A DNA stretch of 55,653 nt from Bacteroides timonensis (lineage in GTDB: Bacteria > Bacteroidota > Bacteroidia > Bacteroidales > Bacteroidaceae): positions 1 through 55,653 of the forward strand of contig NZ_CBVI010000052.1 in assembly GCF_000513195.1 (NCBI RefSeq), read 5' to 3'. Both the position numbers and the translations under genes were made by a program. Of this stretch, positions 35,218 to 43,782 are shown in pieces; positions within the stretch are counted from its first letter, which is position 1, and each line of letters begins with the position of its first letter. Below the pieces are notes generated by a model. The model was not told the origin of the DNA, made no database searches, and saw only the letters and a program-made list of their open reading frames with translations.

Positions 35218-36224
35218 TGCAGTTGAATCATAAGGTGAACTTTGAATTGTTGGTTTTCTCTTTGGGTGGTCAGTTCGAAGCGTCCGGGATAATATAAGTT
35301 CAGTCGCTTACGGCAGTTTTCTATTCCGATGGTCAGGGTTTTGCCTTCTTGTTTCTCTCCCATGATGGTGTTTTCGGTTTCGAATAGGAGTTTATTGTCT
35401 TTAACGAGAATACGGATGAAGATTGTGCAGTCAATATCTGAAGATGTACCGTATTTAAAAGCGTTTTCAACGAAAGTAATCAGTACCATCGGTGGAATTT
35501 GTACTTGTTCGTCATCGGTTTGGGTTTCAAATATGATCTGTGTATGTTTATTTAGGCGCAGCGATTGCAGGTCAACGTACTGGTGGATGTACTCTATCTC
35601 GTTATTCACGGAGATGGTGTCGGAGGTAGTCTGAGAATACATATATTTCAGAATATTGGAAAACTTGATAAAAGCTGATTCCGTTTTGTCTGATTTGGTG
35701 AGGACCAGTCCATAGAGGGTATTCAGGGTATTAAAAAGAAAGTGTGGGTTGATTTGTGCTTTGTAAAGAGCCAGTTCAGCTTTATTCTTTTCTGCTTCAA
35801 TTTCCTGTTTGGAGAGAATTTGCCGGAAAAGCTCGAATATAAGTTCGATAGACAGACTGAATCCTGTAACTACCAGAAAGAAAAACCAAACAACCTGTGT
35901 ACGCATGTCCACCTTCGCTTTCTGTATCAGTGGAGGCATTGTGTCGTGTGGTGGTGGAAATGGGAAATGAGTCAGCAGTATGGTAATGCAGACGAGGATT
36001 GCTACCAGCAAGATGATGGATCCGAACTTGTGTTGCATGAATAATTGAGGGATTCTTGCTTTGCGATAAACGAAGTAGAGGCCGTAAAGATAGGCAATCA
36101 GTGTCAGCATGAAAGCTGTATGATGTACTATCCATTTTTCCACCGGTACCACCATGATAATAGGAGGTATGATAAGTAGGCAGAAAAGCAGGTCTATATA
36201 AATTGGTATATTGGCATGTCTCAT
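35214..36224 (-). CDS. LytS/YehU-type sensor histidine kinase
   Basis: This is an inner-membrane sensor of 336 residues with four predicted membrane spans (about 8-28, 37-54, 68-86, 110-130) and no separate periplasmic sensor domain. The His_kinase domain has phospho-acceptor His161 in AQINPHFLFNTLNTLY. The ATPase domain has the N-box VPPMVLITFVENAFKYG (first residue differs, QIPPM) and a glycine box GIENCRKRLNLYY. The stop overlaps the response-regulator start (ATGA, 35214-35217). It is divergent from the efflux operon. A GGAG Shine-Dalgarno lies before the ATG. Confidence 0.93.
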   Translation of the reverse strand: MRHANIPIYIDLLFCLLIIPPIIMVVPVEKWIVHHTAFMLTLIAYLYGLYFVYRKARIPQLFMQHKFGSIILLVAILVCITILLTHFPFPPPHDTMPPLIQKAKVDMRTQVVWFFFLVVTGFSLSIELIFELFRQILSKQEIEAEKNKAELALYKAQINPHFLFNTLNTLYGLVLTKSDKTESAFIKFSNILKYMYSQTTSDTISVNNEIEYIHQYVDLQSLRLNKHTQIIFETQTDDEQVQIPPMVLITFVENAFKYGTSSDIDCTIFIRILVKDNKLLFETENTIMGEKQEGKTLTIGIENCRKRLNLYYPGRFELTTQRENQQFKVHLMIQLQ

Positions 36225-36261
36225 ATTTTAACTCCTTTCAGAGTATTTTGTATCTTCTTTG

Positions 36262-36269
36262 CAAAGGTA
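36262..36269 (-). promoter_or_regulatory. Candidate -7 box of the two-component operon
   Basis: It reads TACCTTTG on the - strand, 38 nt before the kinase start codon, in the 216-nt gap shared with the divergent RND operon. Confidence 0.5.
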
Positions 36270-36308
36270 AAACTTTGTTCTGAAATCCTTACCACCCCTT
36301 CTTTGTCG

Positions 36309-36337
36309 TTTGTCACCACATTTTTGCCCTTCGTCAT
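36309..36337 (+). promoter_or_regulatory. LytTR-like direct repeat between kinase and efflux operons
   Basis: TTTGTCAC (36309-36316) and TTCGTCAT (36330-36337) are direct repeats 21 bp apart, closely matching the pair upstream of the LA_2272 gene. They lie about 100 nt before the adaptor ATG and could control either divergent operon. A TTCCTTTG box at 36351-36358 may be the efflux -7 element. Confidence 0.4.
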
Positions 36338-36440
36338 TACATTTCTTTTTTTCCTTTGCTAATTTATAGATTTGACCATTAATTGTTCTGTGAAAAGGAA
36401 CATAGTATGTATTATTAACTATTATTCGTAAACGATTACA

Positions 36441-37547
36441 ATGAAACAAATGACCATCTTAGCCTTGGTTTGTTTGACATTGCTGTGCTCTTGCGGGAGT
36501 TCTCAGCAGGAAAATGCAAACACTACTACGTACAAGACGCTCACCGTAGCGCAAAGCGACCGGACGCTGAAATCCGGCTATACGGCTACTCTCCGTGGAC
36601 GGCAGTATGTTGAGATTCGTCCACAAGTGAGCGGTGTTATTACTGATATCCGCATTAACGAAGGAGATGCTGTACGCAAAGGACAAACCCTTTTTGTTAT
36701 CGATCAAGTGCCATATAAGGCTGCTTTGGAAACGGCTGTGGCCAATGTAAGGAGTGCTGAAGCCAAGCTCGGTACGGCAAAGTTGACTGCTGATAGTAAA
36801 GCTGAACTTTACAAAGAGCAGGTAGTATCTGAGTTTGATTTTCAGACTGCCCGTAACGGATTAGCTGAGGCAGAAGCCGCATTGGCTCAGGCGAAGGCGC
36901 AGGAAATTAATGCCCGTAATAATCTTTCTTATACCGAGGTAAAAAGTCCGGTAGACGGAGTAGCGAGTATGATTCCTTACCGTGTAGGAGCATTGGTGAG
37001 CAGTAATATAGTCGAACCGTTGGTTACTGTTTCGGATGATAGTGAGATATATGCTTATTTTTCTATGGCAGAGAACAAGGTGCTCGATCTTATACAGCAA
37101 TATGGCTCTGCCAGACAGGCTATGGAAAATATGGCTGAAGTGGAACTGACAATGAGTAACGGAAAAAGTTATTTGCATAACGGGAAAATAGATGCTATGA
37201 GTGGAACTGTGGACGAGGGCACCGGTGCCGTGAGTCTGCGTGCCGTTTTTTCAAATCCGGAACAGTTGTTGCGCAACGGAGGAAGCGGTACGGTAGTTAT
37301 TCCATCGATAAGAAAGGGATGCATTGTCATACCTCAGGTTGCTACGTACGAAATTCAAAACCGTGTGTTTGTCTATAAAGTGGTTGATGGTAAAGCACAA
37401 TCCACTCCGGTTGAAGTGTTTAGACTAAATAATGGTAATGAGTATATTGTAGAGTCAGGATTAAAACCAGGTGATGTTATCGTTGCCGAAGGAGCAGGAT
37501 TGATGCGTGAGGGAACAGTTATTCAGAGTGAGTCTACCAAAGAATAG
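36441..37547 (+). CDS. RND efflux periplasmic adaptor lipoprotein (AcrA/MexA type)
   Basis: This is the membrane-fusion subunit linking the inner-membrane pump to the outer-membrane channel. It has 368 residues, lipobox LLCSC with Cys18. The biotinyl-lipoyl half-motifs (EIRPQVSGVITDIRINEGDA and YTEVKSPVDGVASMIPYRVG) flank an alpha-hairpin with the repeated AEAALAQAKAQE pattern. A beta-barrel and membrane-proximal domain follow (GAVSLRAVFSNPEQLLRNGG). It is first in a three-gene operon (9-nt and 3-nt gaps). Confidence 0.95.
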   Translation: MKQMTILALVCLTLLCSCGSSQQENANTTTYKTLTVAQSDRTLKSGYTATLRGRQYVEIRPQVSGVITDIRINEGDAVRKGQTLFVIDQVPYKAALETAVANVRSAEAKLGTAKLTADSKAELYKEQVVSEFDFQTARNGLAEAEAALAQAKAQEINARNNLSYTEVKSPVDGVASMIPYRVGALVSSNIVEPLVTVSDDSEIYAYFSMAENKVLDLIQQYGSARQAMENMAEVELTMSNGKSYLHNGKIDAMSGTVDEGTGAVSLRAVFSNPEQLLRNGGSGTVVIPSIRKGCIVIPQVATYEIQNRVFVYKVVDGKAQSTPVEVFRLNNGNEYIVESGLKPGDVIVAEGAGLMREGTVIQSESTKE

Positions 37548-37556
37548 AATACCGTT

Positions 37557-40500
37557 ATGAAAATCAGAACATTTATTGACCGTCCTATTTTGGCGGGAGT
37601 TCTTTCCGTTGTCGTCCTTATAATGGGATTGATAGGACTATCTCAATTGCCTGTAGAACAGTTTCCTGAAATAGCACCGCCTACAGTCAGTGTTTCGGCC
37701 AACTATACCGGAGCAAGTGCAGAAACAGTTCAGAAGAGTGTGGTTGTACCTCTGGAAGAGGCGCTTAACGGTGTGGAAAACATGATGTACATGACTTCCT
37801 CTTCCACCAATACCGGTGCAGCAAAAATTACGATTTATTTTCGTCAGGGTACCGATCCCGATATGGCTACGGTCAACGTGCAAAACCGTATTGCTACAGC
37901 CCAGGGATTATTGCCTGCAGAGGTGACCAGAAGTGGAATCACCGTACGTAAACGGCAGACGAGCAATATTAAGGCACTGGCACTTTACAGTTCTGATGAT
38001 TCGTTTGATGAGAGCTTCCTGAACAATTATCTGAAAATTAATATCGAGCCTCGTCTTTCGCGTATTTCGGGAGTGGGTGAGGTAAACGTGATGGGAGCGG
38101 ACTATTCATTGCGTATCTGGCTTGATCCCGGAAAGATGGCGAAGTATGGCTTGGTTCCATCTGATATAACGAAAGTACTTGATGAGCAGAATTTGGAGTC
38201 GCCGACGGGGACACTTGGAACAGACTCTCAAAATGCCTTTCAGTATGTGCTGAAGTATCGTGGTCGCTATGAAGAGGAGACTGATTATGAGAATCTGATC
38301 ATTCGTTCGCTGTCTGGTGGTGAGGTGCTCCGGCTGAAGGATGTGGCATGCATAGAATTAGGTTCCAGTAGCTATGCTTATATAGGTGAAGTGAATGGAC
38401 ATCCCGGCTCCAATTGTATGATTGCCCAGACATCGGGTTCGAATGCCAATGAGATTATCGAAGAAATAGACAAGGTGACAGCGGAGATTTCCAAAACCCT
38501 GCCTAAGGGGATGGAACTGGTAGACCTGATGAGTTCAAAGGACTTTCTGGATGCATCTATTCATAATGTAATCAAGACATTGATTGAAGCTATCTTGCTG
38601 GTGGTACTTGTGGTATATGTATTTTTGCAAAGTCTACGGTCTACGTTTATTCCGGCTATCTCCATCATAGTGTCCTTGGTCGGAACCTTCGCTTTTCTTT
38701 ATGCAGCAGGTTTTAGTCTGAATATGTTGACACTTTTTGCATTGGTACTGGTGATAGGTACGGTGGTGGATGATGCTATTGTTGTGGTGGAAGCCGTGCA
38801 GGCTAAGTTCGACGAAGGGTATAAATCTGCTTATCATGCAACTATTGATGCAATGGGAGGAATTACTTCGGCATTGGTGACGACAACTTTCGTTTTCATG
38901 GCGGTATTTATTCCCGTATGTTTCATGGGAGGAACTACGGGAACATTCTATACTCAGTTTGGTCTGACCATGGCAGTAGCGGTGGCTATTTCTCTTGTTA
39001 ATGCACTGACTCTGAGTCCCGCTCTTTGTGCATTAATCATGACCCCTCACACGATAGCTGCGAAAGGTGAGAAAATGAGCTTCTCATCACGTTTTCATAT
39101 TGCTTTCGACAGTGCTTTTCACCGTTTGGTACTAAAATATAAGTCTGGAGTTTTTTTTATGTTGAAGCGTAAATGGCTGGCTGGAATCTTATTGCTGGTG
39201 GCTTGTGCCGGACTATTCCTCCTTATGAAGACTACTAAAACCGGTCTTGTCCCGCAGGAAGATATGGGAACTATTTTTGTGGATATACGTACTTCACCCG
39301 GCAGCAGCCTTCAGGAAACCGGAATTGTGATGAATGAAATAGACAAGCGGATCAGTGATATTTCACAGATCAGAATGTTTGCTAAAATAACAGGTAATGG
39401 TATGATTAGTGGGCAGGGAGCTTCGAACGGCATGTTTATCATTCGTCTGAAAAACTGGAAAGAACGTAGCGGAAAAGGAGATGACATAAATTCCGTGATT
39501 AATGAGATATATCGGCGTACGAAGGATATTTCTTCTGCCCAGATAATGGCTTTTGCTCAACCGATGATTCCGGGGTATGGTGTGAGTAGTGGTTTCGAGG
39601 TATATGTGCAGGACCAGAAGGGAGGTTCTGTAGACGATCTGTTGAAATATACCCGGCAGATGATTGAGGCACTGAATGCACGTCCGGAGATAGGGTATGC
39701 AAGTACATCGTTCGACACCAAATATCCGCAGTTTCTGGTGGAAGTGGATGCCGCTCTCTGTAAACGTAACGGTGTGTCGCCTTCTGAAGTACTAAGTGCA
39801 CTGTCAGGCTATATCGGCGGAAACTATGCTTCGAATATGAACCGTTTCTCGAAGTTATATCGTGTGATGGTGCAGGCTTCGCCGGAATATCGGTTGGATG
39901 CTGAAGCATTGGATAACATGTTTGTCCGCAATTCGGATGGAAAGATGTCTCCCATCGGGCAGTACCTGACGTTGACACGTGTGTATGGAGCTGAAAGCTT
40001 GTCGCGTTTTAATCTTTTTTCTGCCATATCGGTCAATGGCTCTCCAGCCTTAGGCTATAGTTCCGGACAAGCTATCGAGGTGGTGCGTGAGGTGGCTGAA
40101 CAGACTCTACCTGCCGGATATGGTTTTGAATTCGGAGGAATGTCTCGTGAAGAAGCTTCCACCGGAAACACGACAACACTGGTCTTTATTATTTGTGTGG
40201 TCTTCATTTACCTGATTCTGTGTGCACTCTATGAAAGCCTCTTTATTCCGGTTGCAGTTATTCTCTCCATACCATTCGGCTTGGCAGGCAGTTTCCTTTT
40301 TGCCAAGATGTTTGGACTGGAAAACAATATTTATTTGCAAACAGGCTTGATTATGCTGATTGGTTTGCTGTCTAAGACGGCTATCCTGCTTACGGAATAC
40401 GCCTCCGAACGCCGTCGTCAGGGCATGACTATTGTACAGGCTGCGGTGTCGGCTGCCCAGGTGCGTTTGCGTCCCATTCTGATGACATCACTTACCATGA

Positions 40501-40706
40501 TATTTGGTATGCTGCCGATGATATTCTCTTCCGGGGTAGGGGCTAATGGAAATATATCTATCGGCGTAGGTACGGTCGGCGGTATGTTGATCGGTACTGT
40601 TGCCTTGTTGTTTATCGTACCAGTCTTATTTGTAGCGTTCCAGTATCTGCAGGAGAAATTGATGCCGGCTCGTGATTTAGCTGAATTGGAAAAGGAAGAC
40701 CATTAA
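37557..40706 (+). CDS. RND-family multidrug efflux permease (HAE1/AcrB type)
   Basis: This is a proton-driven inner-membrane pump of 1,049 residues, the usual length for the family. The first transmembrane helix begins FIDRPILAGVLSVVVLIMG, and the conserved sequence LPVEQFPEIAPP follows. Proton-relay residues Asp405 and Asp406 sit in the fourth helix (GTVVDDAIVVVEAV). The two large periplasmic porter domains and the second half (PVAVILSIPFGLAG, IGLLSKTAILLTEYA) are complete, with RPILMTSLTMIFGMLPM near the end. The substrate is unknown but probably hydrophobic drugs, bile salts or detergents. It is flanked by its adaptor and outer-membrane channel genes. Confidence 0.96.
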   Translation: MKIRTFIDRPILAGVLSVVVLIMGLIGLSQLPVEQFPEIAPPTVSVSANYTGASAETVQKSVVVPLEEALNGVENMMYMTSSSTNTGAAKITIYFRQGTDPDMATVNVQNRIATAQGLLPAEVTRSGITVRKRQTSNIKALALYSSDDSFDESFLNNYLKINIEPRLSRISGVGEVNVMGADYSLRIWLDPGKMAKYGLVPSDITKVLDEQNLESPTGTLGTDSQNAFQYVLKYRGRYEEETDYENLIIRSLSGGEVLRLKDVACIELGSSSYAYIGEVNGHPGSNCMIAQTSGSNANEIIEEIDKVTAEISKTLPKGMELVDLMSSKDFLDASIHNVIKTLIEAILLVVLVVYVFLQSLRSTFIPAISIIVSLVGTFAFLYAAGFSLNMLTLFALVLVIGTVVDDAIVVVEAVQAKFDEGYKSAYHATIDAMGGITSALVTTTFVFMAVFIPVCFMGGTTGTFYTQFGLTMAVAVAISLVNALTLSPALCALIMTPHTIAAKGEKMSFSSRFHIAFDSAFHRLVLKYKSGVFFMLKRKWLAGILLLVACAGLFLLMKTTKTGLVPQEDMGTIFVDIRTSPGSSLQETGIVMNEIDKRISDISQIRMFAKITGNGMISGQGASNGMFIIRLKNWKERSGKGDDINSVINEIYRRTKDISSAQIMAFAQPMIPGYGVSSGFEVYVQDQKGGSVDDLLKYTRQMIEALNARPEIGYASTSFDTKYPQFLVEVDAALCKRNGVSPSEVLSALSGYIGGNYASNMNRFSKLYRVMVQASPEYRLDAEALDNMFVRNSDGKMSPIGQYLTLTRVYGAESLSRFNLFSAISVNGSPALGYSSGQAIEVVREVAEQTLPAGYGFEFGGMSREEASTGNTTTLVFIICVVFIYLILCALYESLFIPVAVILSIPFGLAGSFLFAKMFGLENNIYLQTGLIMLIGLLSKTAILLTEYASERRRQGMTIVQAAVSAAQVRLRPILMTSLTMIFGMLPMIFSSGVGANGNISIGVGTVGGMLIGTVALLFIVPVLFVAFQYLQEKLMPARDLAELEKEDH

Positions 40707-40709
40707 TTA

Positions 40710-42086
40710 ATGAAGAAATATATGAAGAAAATAATGATATGTTTATTCCTGTCAGTCGGATTGAGCAGTTGTCACGTATATCAGACTTATAAGCGTCCTG
40801 ACTCTCTGCCGGTTGATAGTCTTTACAGGCAATCTGTTGCAACAGGAGATACTGTTTCGCTAGCCTCCCTTTCGTGGAAGGAACTTTTTACGGATTCTTG
40901 CTTGCAGCAACTCATTGAAACCGGAATCCGTAATAATACTGACCTGAATGTCGCCCGTTTGAAGGTAAAGGAGGCAGAAGCACTGCTGATGTCTTCCAAA
41001 CTGGCTTATTTGCCTTCTGTTTCGCTTACGCCGCAGGGTACGTTAAGCAGTGTGGCAGGGGCAAAACCTTCCAGAAGTTACAATCTGGCCACATCGGCGG
41101 ATTGGGAACTGGATATCTTTGGAAAACTGACGAATGCCAAACGGGGAGCAAAGGCTTTTTATGAGCAGAGTGAAGCCTATAGGCAAGCAGTACAGACACA
41201 GTTGATAGCTACTGTTGCTAATAGCTACTATACATTGCTGATGCTTGATAAACAGCTTGATATCACTCGTCGTACGGCGGAAATATGGGATGAGAACCTG
41301 CGTGTCATGAAAGCTTTGAAGAAAGCTGGGCAGGCTACGGAAATGGCTGTTGCCCAGACTGAAGCAAGTAAATTTTCTGTAGACGGCTCTATTCTTTCAC
41401 TGGAACAACAGATAAACGAGATGGAAAATTCTCTCTCTACCTTATTGGGAATGATACCCAGCTCCATTGACCGTTCGGTGTTGGACGGACAGAGCTTTCC
41501 GGAAAAACTTGCAGCCGGAGTACCTTTGCAGTTACTGCAACGCCGTCCTGATGTTCGTCAGAAAGAGGCCGGACTTGCAGAGGCTTTCTATGCCACAAAT
41601 CAGGCACATGCGGCTTTTTATCCTTCTGTTATGTTAAGTGGCTCGGCCGGCTGGACTAATTTGGCAGGAGGTGTTATCACTAATCCGGGACAATGGCTAC
41701 TCTCGGCTGTAGGGTCATTAGTGCAGCCATTCTTCAATCGCGGACGGAACATTGCTAATTTGCGGGTGGCCAAAGCCCAACAGGAAGAGGCGCTGCTCAC
41801 TTTCCGGCAAAGCTTACTCGATGCCGGTGCGGAAGTAAATGATGCACTGGGGCAATGGCAAACAGCTCGGAAACGCCTGAGAATCTCTGAACAACAGATT
41901 TCTTCTTTACAATCTGCTGTCCAAAGTTCCGAGTTGCTGATGCGATATAGTTCGCAAAACTATCTGGAAGTTCTTACTGCCCGCCAGACTCTTTTGCAGG
42001 CGGAACTATCTGCTGCCGCCAACCGGTTTGATGAGATACAAGGCGTTATAAATCTTTATCATGCATTAGGGGGAGGGGTTGAATAA
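40710..42086 (+). CDS. TolC/NodT-family outer-membrane efflux lipoprotein
   Basis: This is the outer-membrane channel of the tripartite pump. It has 458 residues, signal peptide and lipobox LSSC (Cys21 from the first Met, or Cys17 from the second Met at 40722, equally possible). Family motifs are SWKELFTDSCLQQLIETGIR ... NNTDLNVA, ATSADWELDIFGKL and PLQLLQRRPDVRQKEAGLA, with the duplicated repeat LTARQTLLQAELSAAANRF near the end. It starts 3 nt after the permease stop. No terminator was recognised; a promoter box for the next gene begins almost at once. Confidence 0.94.
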   Translation: MKKYMKKIMICLFLSVGLSSCHVYQTYKRPDSLPVDSLYRQSVATGDTVSLASLSWKELFTDSCLQQLIETGIRNNTDLNVARLKVKEAEALLMSSKLAYLPSVSLTPQGTLSSVAGAKPSRSYNLATSADWELDIFGKLTNAKRGAKAFYEQSEAYRQAVQTQLIATVANSYYTLLMLDKQLDITRRTAEIWDENLRVMKALKKAGQATEMAVAQTEASKFSVDGSILSLEQQINEMENSLSTLLGMIPSSIDRSVLDGQSFPEKLAAGVPLQLLQRRPDVRQKEAGLAEAFYATNQAHAAFYPSVMLSGSAGWTNLAGGVITNPGQWLLSAVGSLVQPFFNRGRNIANLRVAKAQQEEALLTFRQSLLDAGAEVNDALGQWQTARKRLRISEQQISSLQSAVQSSELLMRYSSQNYLEVLTARQTLLQAELSAAANRFDEIQGVINLYHALGGGVE

Positions 42087-42090
42087 TGCC

Positions 42091-42098
42091 TATCTTTG
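42091..42098 (+). promoter_or_regulatory. -7 box of the DJ-1/PfpI pseudogene
   Basis: TATCTTTG lies 40 nt before the ATG at 42138. Confidence 0.45.
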
Positions 42099-42137
42099 CG
42101 ACGTTAATCATTCGTTCAATATGAAACTATAAAGATT

Positions 42138-42555
42138 ATGAGATTATTGGTATTTCCTGCTAAAGGATTTGAAACCATTGAGTTCAGTGCTTTTATTGAT
42201 GTTATGGGTTGGGCGAAGACCGACTTTGACTGTGATATAGAAACCGTTATCTGTGGTTTGAACAGTAAAGTTGTGGGTTCTTTCAATGTTTCGGTTTTAG
42301 TAGATAAAACCATAGAAGAGGTTTCTGCGGATGATTATGATGCCCTTGCCATACCCGGTGGCTTTGAGGAATTTGGTTTTTATGAAGAAGCTTATAACGA
42401 AAAACTTCTGGATTTGATTCGCCAATTCAACTCTCAAAGGAATGGATTGCAACAGTCTGCGTAGGAGCCTTGCCTGTTGGGAAAAGTGGAGTCCTGACAG
42501 GCAGGCAACCACCTTCCGTGAGATGATTTTAGTGAAAGAAGCCATGGGATTCTGA
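42138..42555 (+). pseudogene. Frameshifted DJ-1/PfpI-family gene (truncated)
   Basis: The first 104 codons give a normal DJ-1/PfpI N-terminal half (MRLLVFPAKGFETIEFSAFI ... DDYDALAIPGGFEEFGFYEE ... LLDLIRQFNSQR), then the frame runs to a stop at 42464. A one-base deletion near 42441 restores the frame: IATVCVGALPVGKSGVLTGR, containing the nucleophilic Cys of the family, follows at once. A second shift near 42500 gives TTFREMILVKEAMGF-stop at 42553-42555. The C-terminal third is missing. The product would lack the active-site cysteine, so it is inactive unless the shift is a sequencing error. Confidence 0.85.
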
Positions 42556-42676
42556 GAATAATGTTCGCTAAAGACTTTCTCGCCTCCTCCTGCCATAAAA
42601 GGAAAGCCGGAGAAATAGCCAGAACATAGTGTGCCGCGTATTGGACGTTAATGATAAACTTACTTTATCCCTGTCA

Positions 42677-42860
42677 AAAACTTGCTTTACATTAAAGTAA
42701 AAGTTACCTTTGCCGTAGAGAAAACTATAACCGAAACTTCTGATTGTAAAACTGTACCTTCTGATTGTATAACCGAAAGTTCTGATTATAAAACCGTAAC
42801 TTCTGATTAAAGTTTGCTGTATGAGTTAAGCAACTTTTCTCCCAATGTAAAGCAAGTTTT
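42677..42860. repeat. 17-bp inverted repeat enclosing a 21-bp tandem array
   Basis: AAAACTTGCTTTACATT (42677-42693) is the exact reverse complement of 42844-42860. Between them lie three full 21-bp units beginning TTCTGATT (42738-42758, 42759-42779, 42780-42800) and a partial fourth (42801-42808). The left arm covers the -33 region of the HU-gene promoter and the right arm lies 48 nt before that gene's start, so an RNA or DNA loop here could control it. No gene is seen in 42556-42908. Confidence 0.88.
42682..42712 (+). promoter_or_regulatory. Candidate promoter of the HU-domain gene
   Basis: A TTG -33 element (42682-42684) is 20 nt before the -7 box TACCTTTG (42705-42712). The leader would be about 190 nt and include the 21-bp array. 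An AAAGGA sequence just before the ATG at 42909 may be the ribosome binding site. Confidence 0.5.
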
Positions 42861-42908
42861 CTTTTAATGGCGAACAACTTTTTTATTAATGTCTGATAAA
42901 CAAAGGAT

Positions 42909-43535
42909 ATGGCATACTATGTAATGGAAGAAATGCCCGACATTCACAAGACGGGCGAGCGCGTTCTCTATCCACGCTTTGCAATGATAGACCAGGTTTC
43001 CACAGAACAACTGGCACGCAACGTGTCGGAAAGCAGTGGCTTCAATGTGGGTGATATAATAGGAATCGTGAAGCAACTTGCTATCGAAATGTCGCATCAG
43101 ATGGCAGAGGGACGCTCCGTAAAACTGGACGACATCGGAACTTTCACTCCGGCTTTGATGTTGCGCACGGGCAAGGAGCGGGAAGAAGCGGGAGAAAAAG
43201 CGAAGCATCGCAATGCACAGAGCATCGTGGTGGGCAAAGTCAATTTCCGTGTAGACATGAATCTGGTATATCGCATCAACGGTCGCTGTCTGTTGGAGCG
43301 GGCACCTTGGAAAGCCCGTCGTTCTTCGCAAAAGTATGCTCCGGAGCAGCGCTTGGCACTGGCGGTGAAGTATCTGGAGTCACATTCTTTTCTTACTGTC
43401 AGCGAATATCAGCAATTAACCGGGTTGTTGCGCACCACTGCTACGAATGAACTGAAAGAATGGGCGGCCCTCCCGGATTCCGGCATTGACACTGCCGGAC
43501 GTGGTGCACATAGGGTTTATGTGAAGAAGGGGTGA
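42909..43535 (+). CDS. HU-family DNA-binding protein with C-terminal extension
   Basis: This is a cytoplasmic or nucleoid protein of 208 residues. Residues 1-125 match the Bacteroides HU-like (HU-HIG type) domain: an N-terminal strand, STEQLARNVSESSGFNVGDI, and EGRSVKLDDIGTFTPALMLR. It has a C-terminal extension (about 143-205) with a probable helix-turn-helix (LTVSEYQQLTGLLRTTATNE). It probably binds DNA and may have a regulatory function, but its partners are unknown. It is alone between a pseudogene and the methyltransferase operon. Confidence 0.85.
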   Translation: MAYYVMEEMPDIHKTGERVLYPRFAMIDQVSTEQLARNVSESSGFNVGDIIGIVKQLAIEMSHQMAEGRSVKLDDIGTFTPALMLRTGKEREEAGEKAKHRNAQSIVVGKVNFRVDMNLVYRINGRCLLERAPWKARRSSQKYAPEQRLALAVKYLESHSFLTVSEYQQLTGLLRTTATNELKEWAALPDSGIDTAGRGAHRVYVKKG

Positions 43536-43554
43536 AAAGAAAGGATGCATGAAA

Positions 43555-43586
43555 TTTGCTGTAAATCAAAATATTATTTATCTTTG
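43555..43586 (+). promoter_or_regulatory. Promoter of the methyltransferase-RsgA operon
   Basis: The -33 box TTTG (43555-43558) and the -7 box TATCTTTG (43579-43586) have a 20-nt spacer, close to the Bacteroides consensus. Transcription should begin at about 43590-43594, leaving a leader of about 185 nt. Confidence 0.65.
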
Positions 43587-43590
43587 CGCC

Positions 43591-43623
43591 ATGACAAAGA
43601 CATTCAAATCGGATTTGGTTTAA
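43591..43623 (+). CDS. Putative 10-residue leader peptide MTKTFKSDLV
   Basis: The ATG lies at or within a few nt of the expected transcription start, so it would be translated leaderless, and TAA ends 3 nt before the first attenuator hairpin. The placement is what ribosome-mediated attenuation needs, but if transcription starts later than 43591 this ORF does not exist in the RNA. Confidence 0.3.
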   Translation: MTKTFKSDLV

Positions 43624-43626
43624 TAA

Positions 43627-43690
43627 ACAATCTGTGTTTCTGATACAGATTGTCCCTTCGTTTACTCTCGGATAACTCCTTTCGAGAGTA
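43627..43690 (+). promoter_or_regulatory. Two-hairpin attenuator-like leader
   Basis: Hairpin 1: ACAATCTGT 43627-43635 with ACAGATTGT 43645-43653. Hairpin 2: TACTCTCG 43663-43670 with CGAGAGTA 43683-43690, followed by GTTTTCTATTATT, so hairpin 2 resembles an intrinsic terminator within the leader. A third small dyad, ACAATG 43726-43731 with CATTGT 43739-43744, overlaps the start of the next small ORF. Confidence 0.6.
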
Positions 43691-43728
43691 GTTTTCTATT
43701 ATTATAATTCAAGTTTAATCTGCGTACA

Positions 43729-43782
43729 ATGATGAAGGCATTGTTATGCTTTCCTTGTATGCAAAATACATTAAGAAAATGA
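43729..43782 (+). CDS. Putative 17-residue upstream ORF coupled to the methyltransferase start
   Basis: It reads [17 protein letters not shown] and stops at TGA 43780-43782, overlapping the methyltransferase ATG at 43779 as ATGA. Such overlap normally couples translation, so this small ORF may set the level of the methyltransferase. No homologue is known to me, and the peptide itself may have no function. Confidence 0.4.
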   Translation: MMKALLCFPCMQNTLRK

